Shown here: positions 42,953 through 51,925 of the stretch, in pieces
Layout of the letters: the number at the start of each line of letters is the position of its first letter
Numbering within the stretch: position 1 is the stretch's first letter
Source: Acidobacteriota bacterium
GTDB taxonomy: Bacteria > Acidobacteriota > Vicinamibacteria > Vicinamibacterales > JAKQTR01
Assembly (NCBI GenBank): GCA_026393675.1
Contig: JAPKZQ010000014.1
Coordinates: 1-64,000 of the forward strand
Direction of reading: 5' to 3'
Length of the DNA stretch: 64,000 nt
Made by a program: the position numbers and the translations under genes
The notes under the pieces: model-generated
The model's input: the letters and a program-made list of their open reading frames with translations, nothing else
What the model was told of the DNA's origin: nothing
Databases searched by the model: none

Positions 42953-45183
42953 CACACCGCCTTGTACCGCTCGCGCAACCGCTGCCGGATCACCTCTGCC
43001 ACGGTGTTGACGAGGAACGTCAACACAAACAGGAGCGACGCGGTGAGAAACAGCGTGCGATAGAGCGTGCCAGCCTGCGGCGACTCGGGAATCTCGACGG
43101 CAATGTTGGCGACGAGCGTGCGCATGCCGTTGAAGATCGACCAGTCCATCAGCGGCGTGTTGCCTGTGGCCATGAGCACGATCATCGTTTCGCCCACCGC
43201 GCGGCCGAAGCCCACCATGATGGCCGAGAAGATCCCAGGGCTTGCCGTCGGCATCACGACCCGGACCGCCGTCTGCCACCGGCTCGCGCCGAGGGCCAGC
43301 GACGCGGCCGTCAGGTTCGACGGCACGCTCGAGAAGGCGTCCTCCGAGATCGTGAAGATGATCGGGATCACCGCGAACCCCATTGCGAGGCCAACGACGA
43401 TGCAGTTGCGCTGGTCGTAGGTGAGGCCCAAGGTTTCCTTCAGCCAGAAACGGGCGTCGCCGGTGAACAGCCACCGCTCGAGCGACGGCCCCATCTCATG
43501 CGTCAGCCATACGGCGGCCAACAGCATGGGCACAATGACGGCCAACTCGGTGCCGGGGCGGAGGCGCGCCAGGATCCTGCGCGGAAGCACGCGCCACACC
43601 AGGACGCCCACCGTACCGAACAGGGGCGCGACAACAAACAGCGCGGCCATGGCCACGAGGTTCTTTTCAACAATCGAGGCGAGGTAGAGGCCGGCCAGAA
43701 AACCGATCACGACACTGGGCAGAGCGGCCATGATCTCGACGGTTGGCTTGATCTTCGCGCGGATGGACGGGTGCACGAACTGTGACGTGTAGAGCGCGCT
43801 GAGCACCGAGAGCGGCACGGCGAAGAGCATCGCGTACAGCGTGCCCTTGATGGTGCCGAAGATGAGCGGCACCAGGCTCAACTTCGCTTCCACGTCGTCG
43901 GTGGCGCCGGTGGACTGCCAGACGTACTCGGGCTTCGCGTAGCCCTCGTACCACACCTTGCCGAACAGGACCGTCCAGCTGGTTTCCGGGTGCGGATTCA
44001 CAATGGCGAAGCGGTCGACAAGGCCACCTCGTGCGGCAAGCAACCCATCGGCCTTCGGCGTGATCAGGAGCGCGCGAACCACCTCACCAACAGAGACGTC
44101 GGCCAGCACGCGCTCTGACGTGAAATGGCGCAGGATAATCGTGCCGTCGCGCCCGGCCGTGGCGAAACTGCGCTCGCGCCCCGACATCGCGATGGCGACA
44201 ACCGCGCTCGACTGCCGCTCGTAGGTATGAGCCCGGACCATGACCGACGCATTTTCCGCGCCCAGCGGAGCACGGAACCAAGCGGACACACTGCCGTCCT
44301 CAGTGCCTGCCACCCACGACTTGCCGCCGAGCACCCATTCGAGGGCCGTGATGCCCCCGCCGCCAACTGGCGACACGTCGGTCAGCCGCATGTCTGGTTG
44401 AGGGATCCAGTGGTAGACATTGCCGCGATCGGTGCCCGCAATGAGTGCGCCGTTGCGGCCGAGGCGAATCGCCGTCACGCGCTGGGGTGCGGGAACGGTG
44501 AGGATGGCACGCCACTCTTTAGCGTCGGTGTCGGTCCACCAGTAAGCGATCTCGCGGTCGGTCAGCAGGGCCGCCACGAACTTCTGCCCCTCCTGCTCGA
44601 GGTACGACACATCTCGGACGGGACGCTTCCCCGGATCAATCTCGACCAGCCCGCGTTCCCGAAGATCGATGGCGAGATCGACCATCTTCTGCCCTTGGTA
44701 CTGCGGGGTGAAGCGGATCTGCATCAACGACACGCAACCGTCGCTGGTGCCGGCAGCCACGAAGTTGCCGAGCAGTGTTTTCGATGAGGCGGTGATCGTC
44801 GCCGCACCGAGCCCTGGAACCGGCAGTTCGCGGGCAGCCGCTCCAGAGTCGTAGCGGTAAAACACCAACCGACCGTCCGGCTCCACCGTGTAGATGTACT
44901 TCCGGTATTCGTCCGTACCGAAAACGGGAAGGCTGGCCGCTCCGACGGCGTACGGCCGGCTGTCGAGACGTACCTGTCCGGAAGTGGAAAGCGTCGCCGG
45001 CTTGAAGAGCGGCACAGCCTGCGCGGCAATGAAGACGAGAATGCCGAGCACCGCGATGATGACACTGACGCCACCGAGCGTAATCACGCCCACGGCCGCG
45101 CGGTCGATGCGCTTGAGGCGGCCGATCCGCCTGGCGGCACCGGCCATTCTCGCGCGCACGCTCGGAATCGAAGCGTCCATCAT
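42952..45183 (-). CDS. pstC: Phosphate ABC transporter permease PstC, with large extracytoplasmic domain
   Basis: A 743-residue PstC. After the first membrane helix (GVITLGGVSVIIAVLGILVFIAAQAV) comes a ~370-residue domain with repeated beta-strand motifs like a propeller (GTDRGNVYHWIPQPD, GTEDGSVSAWFRA, TAGRDGTIILRHF). The permease proper occupies the last ~320 residues (FAVPLSVLSALYTSQF, IMAALPSVVIGFLAGLYLA, EDAFSSVPSNLTAASLALGASRWQTAVRVVMPTASPGIFSAIMVGFGRAVGETM). Elongated PstC proteins with a similar plan occur in some gamma-proteobacteria. Only 10 bp separate it from pstS. Confidence 0.93.
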   Translation of the reverse strand: MMDASIPSVRARMAGAARRIGRLKRIDRAAVGVITLGGVSVIIAVLGILVFIAAQAVPLFKPATLSTSGQVRLDSRPYAVGAASLPVFGTDEYRKYIYTVEPDGRLVFYRYDSGAAARELPVPGLGAATITASSKTLLGNFVAAGTSDGCVSLMQIRFTPQYQGQKMVDLAIDLRERGLVEIDPGKRPVRDVSYLEQEGQKFVAALLTDREIAYWWTDTDAKEWRAILTVPAPQRVTAIRLGRNGALIAGTDRGNVYHWIPQPDMRLTDVSPVGGGGITALEWVLGGKSWVAGTEDGSVSAWFRAPLGAENASVMVRAHTYERQSSAVVAIAMSGRERSFATAGRDGTIILRHFTSERVLADVSVGEVVRALLITPKADGLLAARGGLVDRFAIVNPHPETSWTVLFGKVWYEGYAKPEYVWQSTGATDDVEAKLSLVPLIFGTIKGTLYAMLFAVPLSVLSALYTSQFVHPSIRAKIKPTVEIMAALPSVVIGFLAGLYLASIVEKNLVAMAALFVVAPLFGTVGVLVWRVLPRRILARLRPGTELAVIVPMLLAAVWLTHEMGPSLERWLFTGDARFWLKETLGLTYDQRNCIVVGLAMGFAVIPIIFTISEDAFSSVPSNLTAASLALGASRWQTAVRVVMPTASPGIFSAIMVGFGRAVGETMIVLMATGNTPLMDWSIFNGMRTLVANIAVEIPESPQAGTLYRTLFLTASLLFVLTFLVNTVAEVIRQRLRERYKAV

Positions 45184-45193
45184 GAGATGGAAA

Positions 45194-46168
45194 TTACTTA
45201 CTGATCTTGGCGATTTCCTGCTGGCACTGGGGGGCAGAGAGCGGCATATAACCGTCCTTGACCACCACCTCCTGGCCTTCCCTGCTGAAGATGAGCTTCA
45301 CGAATTCGCCGACGATCGGGTCGAGGGCCCTGCCCGGGGCCTTGTTGACGTAAATGTACAGCAAGCGCCAGAGCGGGTACTTTCCGCTCTTCACATCCTC
45401 GTAGCTCCCATCCGAGGTCGCCGACGTCGCGGTTTCCGACAGCGGGACCGCGCGCACGCCAGACGTCTTGTAGCCGATGCCGCTATAGCCCATGCCGAAG
45501 CGATCCTCGGTGACGCCCTGGACAACCGACGCGGAGCCAGGTTGCTCTTTCACCGTGTCCTTGTAGTCGCCGTTCTTGAGCACGTGCTCCTTGAAGAAGC
45601 CATAGGTGCCGCTGGCCGAATTGCGCCCATACAGGCTGATCGGCCGATTGGCCCAGTCGCCGGTCAGGCCCAACTGGCCCCAGGTGGTGATGTTCTCCTT
45701 GTAGCCGCGGGTGCGGTTCTTCCCGAAAATGGCTTCCACCTGCGCGAGGGTGAGCGACTTGATGGGATTGTCCTTGTTCACATAGACGGCGAGGGCGTCG
45801 TAGCTGGTCTTGAGTTCGGTCGGCTTGTAACCGTACTTCGCCTCGAACGAGTCGATCTCGGCGGTCTTCATCTGGCGCGACATCGGGCCGAACTGCGACG
45901 TGCCAGCGATCAGCGCGGGTGGCGCCGTGCCGGACCCCTTGCCTTCGACCTGGATCTTGACGCTCGGGTAGAACTTCCGGTACGTCTCGGCCCACAGCGT
46001 CATCATGTTGTTCATCGTGTCGGAGCCAACGCTGGTCAGGCTGCCCGAGACGCCGCTGACTTTCTGGTAGGACGGCAGCATCGACGTCAGCATCCCCGAG
46101 CCGGCCTGGGCGCCGAGCAGCGTCATGCTGGCAGCGGCAAGTACGAGAGCCATCAGTGCACGTTTCAT
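45194..46168 (-). CDS. pstS: Periplasmic phosphate-binding protein
   Basis: A 324-residue binding protein with a signal peptide (MKRALMALVLAAASMTLLGAQA). Phosphate-contact motifs seen are SLTSVGSDTMNNMMTLW, EGKGSGTAPPALIAGTSQFGPMSR and RNSASGTYGFFKEHVL; IGYKTSGVRAVPLS and LYIYVNKAPG follow family pattern. First gene of pstSCAB-phoU. ATG at 46168 is preferred because the signal peptide starts there and AGGAACG precedes it. A candidate Pho box lies about 91-108 bp upstream. Confidence 0.95.
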   Translation of the reverse strand: MKRALMALVLAAASMTLLGAQAGSGMLTSMLPSYQKVSGVSGSLTSVGSDTMNNMMTLWAETYRKFYPSVKIQVEGKGSGTAPPALIAGTSQFGPMSRQMKTAEIDSFEAKYGYKPTELKTSYDALAVYVNKDNPIKSLTLAQVEAIFGKNRTRGYKENITTWGQLGLTGDWANRPISLYGRNSASGTYGFFKEHVLKNGDYKDTVKEQPGSASVVQGVTEDRFGMGYSGIGYKTSGVRAVPLSETATSATSDGSYEDVKSGKYPLWRLLYIYVNKAPGRALDPIVGEFVKLIFSREGQEVVVKDGYMPLSAPQCQQEIAKISK

Positions 46169-46258
46169 CAATCGTTCCTCCACAAACCTCCGGCCCGATC
46201 TCCGTCGATGTCCACCTCCGATGCTATCGGGCGGCCTGGACGGGGAGATTGCGCCGTT

Positions 46259-46276
46259 GTTAAATCCGGGTAAATT
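46259..46276 (-). promoter_or_regulatory. Candidate Pho box of pstS
   Basis: GTTAAAT-CCGG-GTAAATT on the plus strand: two 7-bp direct repeats with an 11-bp period, the geometry of a PhoB site. The same form occurs 84 bp before each porin start codon (47715-47732, 48957-48974). Confidence 0.65.
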
Positions 46277-46284
46277 CGTGCGGT

Positions 46285-46309
46285 GGGGCGGGCCTCACCG
46301 ACCCGCCCC
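46285..46309. terminator. Strong hairpin between porin 1 and pstS
   Basis: GGGGCGGG (46285-46292) and CCCGCCCC (46302-46309) with a 9-nt loop lie just after the porin 1 stop. No T-tract follows on the minus strand, so termination would be imperfect or factor-dependent. Confidence 0.5.
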
Positions 46310-46326
46310 GTCCGCATCGCATGCCT

Positions 46327-47631
46327 CTACCAAGTCCAGAACCACGTCACGCGGAACACCATGTCGTTCCTGGCAGGAGCGGTCGCGCCCGCCAGCGGGG
46401 TCCCGTAGTTGACCCACTCGATGTTGGGGCTGAAGCGGACCGACGGGTGGATGTAGTACTCGATGCCCGCGATGCCAAGGTTGAACGGCGCACTCTTGTA
46501 GATGGGCAGATAGTCGATGCCGGCGGCATCGGGGTTCGCGTTCGAGTGGTCGAACCTGCCGAACACGCTGAACTTGCTAGGCTTGACGATCCACACGCCG
46601 AAACCCGATACCACGTTGATTGTAACGACGGGGTTTGTCGTGCCTTCATTGGGCTGGCGGGTGTGGTGGAGATACTGGATGCCCACCCGGCCCTGGGGCG
46701 TCTGGTACCCCGCGATCGCCTGCAGCGTCAGGCGGTTCGCCGAGAGCGGCTTGTAGTAGTAGCCGTAGAACCCTTCGGCGACAAAGCCGGGGTTGGTGAC
46801 GTACCGCACGGCGAAGCGGACGGCCTTGTACTTGTCGATCTCGGAGTTGTTGCCCGAGTCGTTCGCGAATTGGGCCGTGTACTGCAGGGTGTTGTCCTGA
46901 TTGAGCGGGCCGGAGAGGCTGACGCCGAAATCGCGCGACGAATCGATGCGGTAAAGGTCCTCCGGCGTCTTCTCGATGTGGCGCAGGCCGAACAACGTCT
47001 CGTTGAAATCAACGTTCGGTGTCGGCTGGATGCCCACGGTCACCTGGTGCTTGCCGTGGTAGGCCCACTTCACCCACGCGTCCTTGATGTACGGGTTGAT
47101 GCCGGCTGTCGGCGATGTCAGCTTCCCGTTGCTGTCGGCTTCGAGCCGGAACCGCATTGAGACGGCCGGGCTGAACGTCCGGTCGTAGGTGAAGTACATC
47201 CGGCGGAACCAGAAGCCCTGCTGCGTGTTGAACGCTGCCACATTGTCATTCTTGAAGTAGTAGTAGTCGCCGAACATCAGGCCGCTGAACTTATCCGGCG
47301 ACGGCGCGGGCGGCGGTGGGGGCGGTGGCTCGGGCACGGCCTCCGACATTCCATGCTTGAAGAAGAAGAGCTGCAGCGCACGCTCGCTGTCGCCGATGAC
47401 CGTCTCGCCGTTTGGACCGGCGTTGAGCTTCGTGATGCCGACGCCCATCTCGCCGCTCGTCTCAAAAGCGTCGGCGCGGGCCGCCGAATTGAAGACGTAG
47501 ATGCGGCCGTCCTTGGCGATTTCCTTGTAGTACAGACCTTGCGCAAGCAGGGGGCTGGCGGCCAGGACGACAACTGCCACGACGAGCAGTGCCAGGATGG
47601 CGACGCGGCCGGGACGAAGAAGACGACTCAT
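46327..47631 (-). CDS. Phosphate-selective porin-like outer membrane protein 1
   Basis: A 434-residue OprP/OprO-type beta-barrel protein with signal peptide (..VAILALLVVAVVVLAASPLLAQ). Residues ~33-95 form an extra N-terminal region (YYKEIAKDGRIYVFNSAARADAFETSGEMGVG..), followed by a proline-rich linker (PEPPPPPPPAPSPDK). The barrel (SGLMFGDYYYFKNDN.. WFRRMYFTYDRTFSPAVSMRFRLEADSNGK.. WVKWAYHGKHQVTVG.. RDFGVSLSGPLNQDNTLQYTAQFAND) ends in VTWFWTW, with a terminal aromatic residue needed for barrel insertion. Upstream of pstS and probably PhoB-controlled. Transport of phosphate is inferred from location; the anion specificity is not proven. Confidence 0.87.
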   Translation of the reverse strand: MSRLLRPGRVAILALLVVAVVVLAASPLLAQGLYYKEIAKDGRIYVFNSAARADAFETSGEMGVGITKLNAGPNGETVIGDSERALQLFFFKHGMSEAVPEPPPPPPPAPSPDKFSGLMFGDYYYFKNDNVAAFNTQQGFWFRRMYFTYDRTFSPAVSMRFRLEADSNGKLTSPTAGINPYIKDAWVKWAYHGKHQVTVGIQPTPNVDFNETLFGLRHIEKTPEDLYRIDSSRDFGVSLSGPLNQDNTLQYTAQFANDSGNNSEIDKYKAVRFAVRYVTNPGFVAEGFYGYYYKPLSANRLTLQAIAGYQTPQGRVGIQYLHHTRQPNEGTTNPVVTINVVSGFGVWIVKPSKFSVFGRFDHSNANPDAAGIDYLPIYKSAPFNLGIAGIEYYIHPSVRFSPNIEWVNYGTPLAGATAPARNDMVFRVTWFWTW

Positions 47632-47714
47632 GCGTTCATGCCTCCATGCAGGTGACGTGTCCTGCGTTCGGACACCAGCATATGCATGACGTGTTGCTGC
47701 CACGTCGCACCGGT

Positions 47715-47732
47715 GTTACGACGGGGTTAATT
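47715..47732 (-). promoter_or_regulatory. Candidate Pho box of porin 1
   Basis: GTTACGA-CGGG-GTTAATT, two heptamers with an 11-bp period, 84 bp before the porin 1 ATG. Confidence 0.65.
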
Positions 47733-47751
47733 CAACGGAGGGAGCGGAGAG

Positions 47752-48873
47752 CTACCAGGTCCAGAACCACGTCAGGCGGAGCACCAAGTCGTTGCTGGCA
47801 GGGGCCGCCGCGCCCGCCGTCGGCGTCCCGTACTTCACCCACTCGACGTTCGGGCTGAAGCGCACCGACGGGTGGATGTAATACTCGATGCCCGCCACGC
47901 CCAGGTTGAACGGCGCGCTCTTGTAGATGGGCAGGTAGTCGATGCCGGCGGCGTCTGGGTTCGCGTCCGAATGGTCGAACCGGCCGAACACCGTGAACTT
48001 GCTCGGCTTGACGATCCACACGCCGAAACCCGACGTCACGTTGATCGTTGTCACCGGGTTCGTCGTTCCCGCATTGGGCTGGCGGGTGTGGTGGACATAC
48101 TGGATGCCCACGCGGCCCTGCGGGTTCTGGTACCCCGCGAGCGCCTGCAGCGTGAGGCGGTTCGCAGCGAGCGGCTTGTAGTAGTAGCCGTAGAAGCCCT
48201 CGGCCACAAACCCGGGGTTGGTGACGTAGCGCAGCGCGAACCGGACGGCCTTGTACTTGTCGAGCTCCGAGTTGTTGCCGGAATCGTTGGCCACTTGAGC
48301 CGTGTACTGGACGGTGTTGTCCTGGTTGAGCGGGCCTGAGAAGCTGACGCCGAAGTCGCGCGTCGAGTCGATCCGGTAGAGGTCACCCGCTGTTTTCTCG
48401 ATGTGGCGCAGGCCAAAGAACGCGTCGACGAAGTCAAGCGTCGCGGTCGGCTGGATGCCAATCGTCACGTGGTGCTTGCCGCGGTAGGCCCATTTCACCC
48501 AGGCGTCCTTGATGTTCGGATTGATCGCGACTGTCGGCGATGTCATCTTCCCGTTGCTGCTCGCCTCGAGCCGAAACCGGGTGGAGATGGCCGGGCTAAA
48601 CGCGTGGTCGTAGGTGAAGTAGATGCGGCGGAACCAGAAGCCCTGCTGCGTGTTGAACGCCGCCACGTTGTCATTCTTGAAGTAGTAGTAATCGCCGAAC
48701 ATGACCCCGCTGAACTTGTCGGGCGACGGCGCGGGTGGAGGCGGTGGGGGCGGCGGCTCGGGCACCGCTTGGGGAATTCCCTGCGCGACAAGCGAGCTGG
48801 CCGCCAGGACGACAACTGCCACGACGAGCAGTGCCAGGATGGCGACGCGGCCGAAACGAAGAAGACCACTCAT
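47752..48873 (-). CDS. Phosphate-selective porin-like outer membrane protein 2
   Basis: A 373-residue close paralogue of the preceding porin. Signal peptide and leader are almost the same, and the barrel is collinear (SGVMFGDYYYFKNDN.. RIYFTYDHAFSPAISTRFRLEASSNGKMTSP.. KHHVTIGIQPTATLDF.. LRLTWFWTW). It lacks the ~60-residue region between signal peptide and proline-rich linker, so the signal joins straight to PQAVPEPPPPPPPPAPSPDK. The two genes and their upstream sequences probably arose by tandem duplication. Also probably PhoB-controlled. Confidence 0.87.
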   Translation of the reverse strand: MSGLLRFGRVAILALLVVAVVVLAASSLVAQGIPQAVPEPPPPPPPPAPSPDKFSGVMFGDYYYFKNDNVAAFNTQQGFWFRRIYFTYDHAFSPAISTRFRLEASSNGKMTSPTVAINPNIKDAWVKWAYRGKHHVTIGIQPTATLDFVDAFFGLRHIEKTAGDLYRIDSTRDFGVSFSGPLNQDNTVQYTAQVANDSGNNSELDKYKAVRFALRYVTNPGFVAEGFYGYYYKPLAANRLTLQALAGYQNPQGRVGIQYVHHTRQPNAGTTNPVTTINVTSGFGVWIVKPSKFTVFGRFDHSDANPDAAGIDYLPIYKSAPFNLGVAGIEYYIHPSVRFSPNVEWVKYGTPTAGAAAPASNDLVLRLTWFWTW

Positions 48874-48956
48874 GCGTTCATGCCTCCATGCAGGTGAGAT
48901 GTCCCGCGAACGAAAACCAGCACATGCAGGGCATGTTGCCGTCACGTCGCACGGAT

Positions 48957-48974
48957 GTTACGGCAGAGTTAATT
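48957..48974 (-). promoter_or_regulatory. Candidate Pho box of porin 2
   Basis: GTTACGG-CAGA-GTTAATT, two heptamers with an 11-bp period, 84 bp before the porin 2 ATG, the same distance as at porin 1. Confidence 0.65.
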
Positions 48975-49007
48975 CCTGGGGGCGGCGGGCCGGGCGGCCC
49001 GCCAGGG

Positions 49008-50378
49008 TCAGTATCGGATCACCTTCTCCACCTTGTACCGATCCTCCTCCGGCCTCAGCAGGACCAGTTCGGCCGGCTCTCCCTGCGCGACGACGCGCGG
49101 GGCGCGCTTCGCCTTCCAGTCGGGCAACGACACGACATCGCCCGTCTTGAGGGCAGGGTCCCACAAGGGTGCCACCACAAGACCCGTCGCATCGATCGAC
49201 TCGAGGGCGCCCATCGTGTGCAGGTCACCCAGATCCTCGATGCGCGCGGAGAGCCTCGTCACACGCTGGCCGTCCGCCATCCGGACGCCGCGCGTGGCGA
49301 CAATGCCGACATCCGCCACAAACGGCGCGACGCCCGTTCCGGGTGCCACCGTTGCGTTGCGAATCAACACATAGAAGAGATTCGTCTCGTTGATGGGCAG
49401 GGTCTCATAGCGCCGCTTGTCGGCCTGCTCGACACGTTTGGTCGCGAGCGCATCGAGCGCCGTCATGATAGCCACGAAGTTGAGCCGAACCAGGTGCGGA
49501 TCGGGCTCGGCCGCCGGCCACGCGCCGGTCTCGATCAACACGACGCTCGTCCCCCACTTCGTCAGGTTGTCGCCAAACGCTCTCACCTCAAACTCATCGT
49601 CATATCGGGCGACGCGGCCCGGAGCGAGCGGTTCAAGCGCGTCGCGAATCACCGCGCAGATCTTCTTGGTGAGCAGGCGCCCGACTGATTCGGTCCGCGC
49701 CTCGTCAAACGCCACCGAGAGCAGTGAAATCGACGCCGGCTGGCCGGTCTTGCCGGCCTCGGTGCGCCAGTTCTGGTTGTGCAGGTTGAAGCCGATTGGG
49801 GCCTTCACCCGATCCCGGAGCGCCTTCAGCGCCTGGCCTTCGGGAGTCTGGAGTCGCAGCCCGTCGCGGTTGATGTCGATGCCTTGTGCGTTGCGGCGCT
49901 GGAACCGCTCGGCGCCGTCCGGGTTAAGCATCGGCACGACGTGGAGCGTCAGGGCGCTCAGTATTCGGGCGATCGCGGGATCGTCCCGGTGGCGCCGCGT
50001 GTATTCGAAGATGTCGAACAGGGCCGCCGTGGCCGTTGGCTCATCGCCGTGCATCTGCGACCAGAGCATCACGTGGAGCGGCCCGGTGCCGAACCAGATG
50101 TGATTGATGGAACGTCCCTCAACCGAGCGGCCGATTTCCTCGAGTTGAAACAGGTCCGATCCGATGCGTTGCACGTCGCGGAGCTGGACCTCGACGTCGG
50201 CATGACGGATCAGTGGCGGCACCGACCACGAGACGTGTTCCTTGTCCCAGGCATCGACCAACTGCTGTGGCGTGAACGACGGCGGGATGGGTCGTGGCGT
50301 TACCTGTGCGTTGGCGTGAGACCAGGCTCCCGCCACCACGATGATCAGGGCACCGGCAGCAAGTTTGACGCGATTCAT
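49008..50378 (-). CDS. Secreted M14-family zinc carboxypeptidase
   Basis: A 456-residue metallopeptidase with signal peptide (MNRVKLAAGALIIVVAGAWSHANAQ). Zinc ligands are HxxE in LWSQMHGDEPTATAAL and the later His in FNLHNQNW; the catalytic Glu is in VVLIETGAW. VPMLNPDGAERFQRRNAQGIDINRDG is the substrate-binding region. The final ~110 residues are an unrecognised beta-rich extension. It would trim C-terminal residues or peptidoglycan peptides outside the cell. Confidence 0.9.
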   Translation of the reverse strand: MNRVKLAAGALIIVVAGAWSHANAQVTPRPIPPSFTPQQLVDAWDKEHVSWSVPPLIRHADVEVQLRDVQRIGSDLFQLEEIGRSVEGRSINHIWFGTGPLHVMLWSQMHGDEPTATAALFDIFEYTRRHRDDPAIARILSALTLHVVPMLNPDGAERFQRRNAQGIDINRDGLRLQTPEGQALKALRDRVKAPIGFNLHNQNWRTEAGKTGQPASISLLSVAFDEARTESVGRLLTKKICAVIRDALEPLAPGRVARYDDEFEVRAFGDNLTKWGTSVVLIETGAWPAAEPDPHLVRLNFVAIMTALDALATKRVEQADKRRYETLPINETNLFYVLIRNATVAPGTGVAPFVADVGIVATRGVRMADGQRVTRLSARIEDLGDLHTMGALESIDATGLVVAPLWDPALKTGDVVSLPDWKAKRAPRVVAQGEPAELVLLRPEEDRYKVEKVIRY

Positions 50379-50478
50379 GAGTGAGCCTCGCGGATGGTGG
50401 TGGTTGACGTGGAACAGCATAGCCGATCGAGTGCGGGTCACGGGTGTCCGGGGTAAGATAGCGGCCCGGAGTGCCATC

Positions 50479-51885
50479 ATGACGCATCATCCTTCTTCCG
50501 CCGCCACGTCACCGGAGCGGTCCGATCCAACGCAGACGCTTCGCCGCCAGATCGGAAAATCCCCGGCGTCGTGGGCCGTTGACGATCTTGTCGCGTTTGT
50601 CCGCGATCGCCGTATTCGCGTGCTGTCGCTGATGCACGTGGGGGGAGACGGATGGCTGAAGACGCTCGACTTCGTCCCGCGCGATGCCGAACACCTGGCG
50701 GACGTGTTGGCCGGCGGCGAACGGGCCGACGGGTCGAGCCTCTTTGGAGATCTCGGAATCCCAATTGGCGCATCCGACATCGTGATGCGGCCGCGGTTGT
50801 CGACAGCATTCATCGATCCGTTCTCGCCGGAACCGACGCTCGCCGTCCTCTGCAGCCACTACAACCGCCAGGGCGAGCCCCTGGCCGAATCGCCGGACAC
50901 GCTGGTTCGGGCGGCCTACAAACGCCTGGTTGAGAACACTGGCGTCGAGTGGCAGGCGCTCGGCGAGATCGAGTTCTTCCTGGGCCAGCGCGGCGAAGAC
51001 GCCCAGGTCTACGGCGCGAACGAACGCGGGTACCACGCCAGTTCGCCCTTCGTGTTTGGCGAGGCACTCCGGCGGCAGGCCCTGACGCACCTGGCCGAGA
51101 TGGGTGTGCCTGTGAAGTACGGCCACTCGGAAGTGGGCTACGTCGAAGCCGATGCCACCGATTCGCGCGTGTGGGAACAGCACGAGATCGAGCTATGGCT
51201 CCAGCCGCTGCCCGAAGCCGCCGACGCCGTCGTGCTGACCGAATGGGTGCTGCGCAACCTGGCGCAGCGCAATGGGATGCTCTGCAGTTTCGCGCCGATG
51301 GCGCGCCAGGGTCACGCCGGCAGCGGCATGCACTTCCACTTCGCGCCATGCTCCAACGGCACCTTCCTGCCGCACACGGGACCGGACGGCCGCCTCACCA
51401 GTGAGGCCAAGTGGCTCATCTGCGGCCTGGTCACTCACGGCGGCGCGCTGATGGCGTTCGGCAACCGCAGCCGCGACTCGTTCATCCGGTTGAGCCAGGG
51501 CAAGGAAGCCCCAAGCGTGCTGACATGGGGACGCTACAATCGCCGGGCGCTTATCCGGATCCCGATCGTGCCCACCGATGCGCAGGGACGGCCGACCAGC
51601 GCTGAGACGATTGAATTCCGCCTCCCCGACGGATCCACCCATCCGCACCTGCTGCTGGCCGGCGTGGCGCAGGCAGTGGTCGCGGGCAAGTCGACCCCGG
51701 ATCCGGATGGATTGCTCGATCGCACGGCCGTCACGGCGCACGGGGCCGCATCGGTGGCGAACCGCGTGCCGCTGACGTTTGCCGAGATCGCCGATCATCT
51801 CGTCGGAAGCCGCGCGGTGCTCGAGGCCGGCGGCGTGTTCACGTCGAACCTGCTCGATCGGGTCATCGCGCTGCTCAGAGCGTAA
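50479..51885 (+). CDS. glnA: Glutamine synthetase family protein
   Basis: A 468-residue GS-type ligase that joins ammonia (or an amine) to glutamate using ATP. The beta-grasp (DGWLKTLDFVPRD.. GERADGSSLFGDLGI), metal-binding WQALGEIEFFL and KYGHSEVGYVEAD, the ATP-site GSGMHFHFAPC, and FGNRSRDSFIRLSQGKEAPSVLTWGRYNRRALIRIPIV, with the glutamate-binding Arg, are present; it ends EFRLPDGSTHPHLLLAGV. Some family members act as gamma-glutamyl-polyamine synthetases, so GlnA is the likely rather than proven role. The stop is followed by a hairpin. Confidence 0.85.
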   Translation: MTHHPSSAATSPERSDPTQTLRRQIGKSPASWAVDDLVAFVRDRRIRVLSLMHVGGDGWLKTLDFVPRDAEHLADVLAGGERADGSSLFGDLGIPIGASDIVMRPRLSTAFIDPFSPEPTLAVLCSHYNRQGEPLAESPDTLVRAAYKRLVENTGVEWQALGEIEFFLGQRGEDAQVYGANERGYHASSPFVFGEALRRQALTHLAEMGVPVKYGHSEVGYVEADATDSRVWEQHEIELWLQPLPEAADAVVLTEWVLRNLAQRNGMLCSFAPMARQGHAGSGMHFHFAPCSNGTFLPHTGPDGRLTSEAKWLICGLVTHGGALMAFGNRSRDSFIRLSQGKEAPSVLTWGRYNRRALIRIPIVPTDAQGRPTSAETIEFRLPDGSTHPHLLLAGVAQAVVAGKSTPDPDGLLDRTAVTAHGAASVANRVPLTFAEIADHLVGSRAVLEAGGVFTSNLLDRVIALLRA

Positions 51886-51887
51886 TA

Positions 51888-51909
51888 GGGCGGCCACAGG
51901 GGGCCGCCC
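51888..51909. terminator. GC hairpin between glnA and the methyltransferase gene
   Basis: GGGCGGCC (51888-51895) and GGCCGCCC (51902-51909) lie between the two convergent stop codons, with TAGGG and CCCCTG outer flanks like the palindromes at 21356 and 33915. Probable bidirectional terminator. Confidence 0.55.
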
Positions 51910-51925
51910 CTGCGAGATCGGGGCA

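Noticed and set aside
41345-43474. 709-residue version of PstA starting inside pstC
   Set aside because: The extension lies in another frame of pstC; the ATG at 42952 overlapping the pstC stop starts the first membrane helix.
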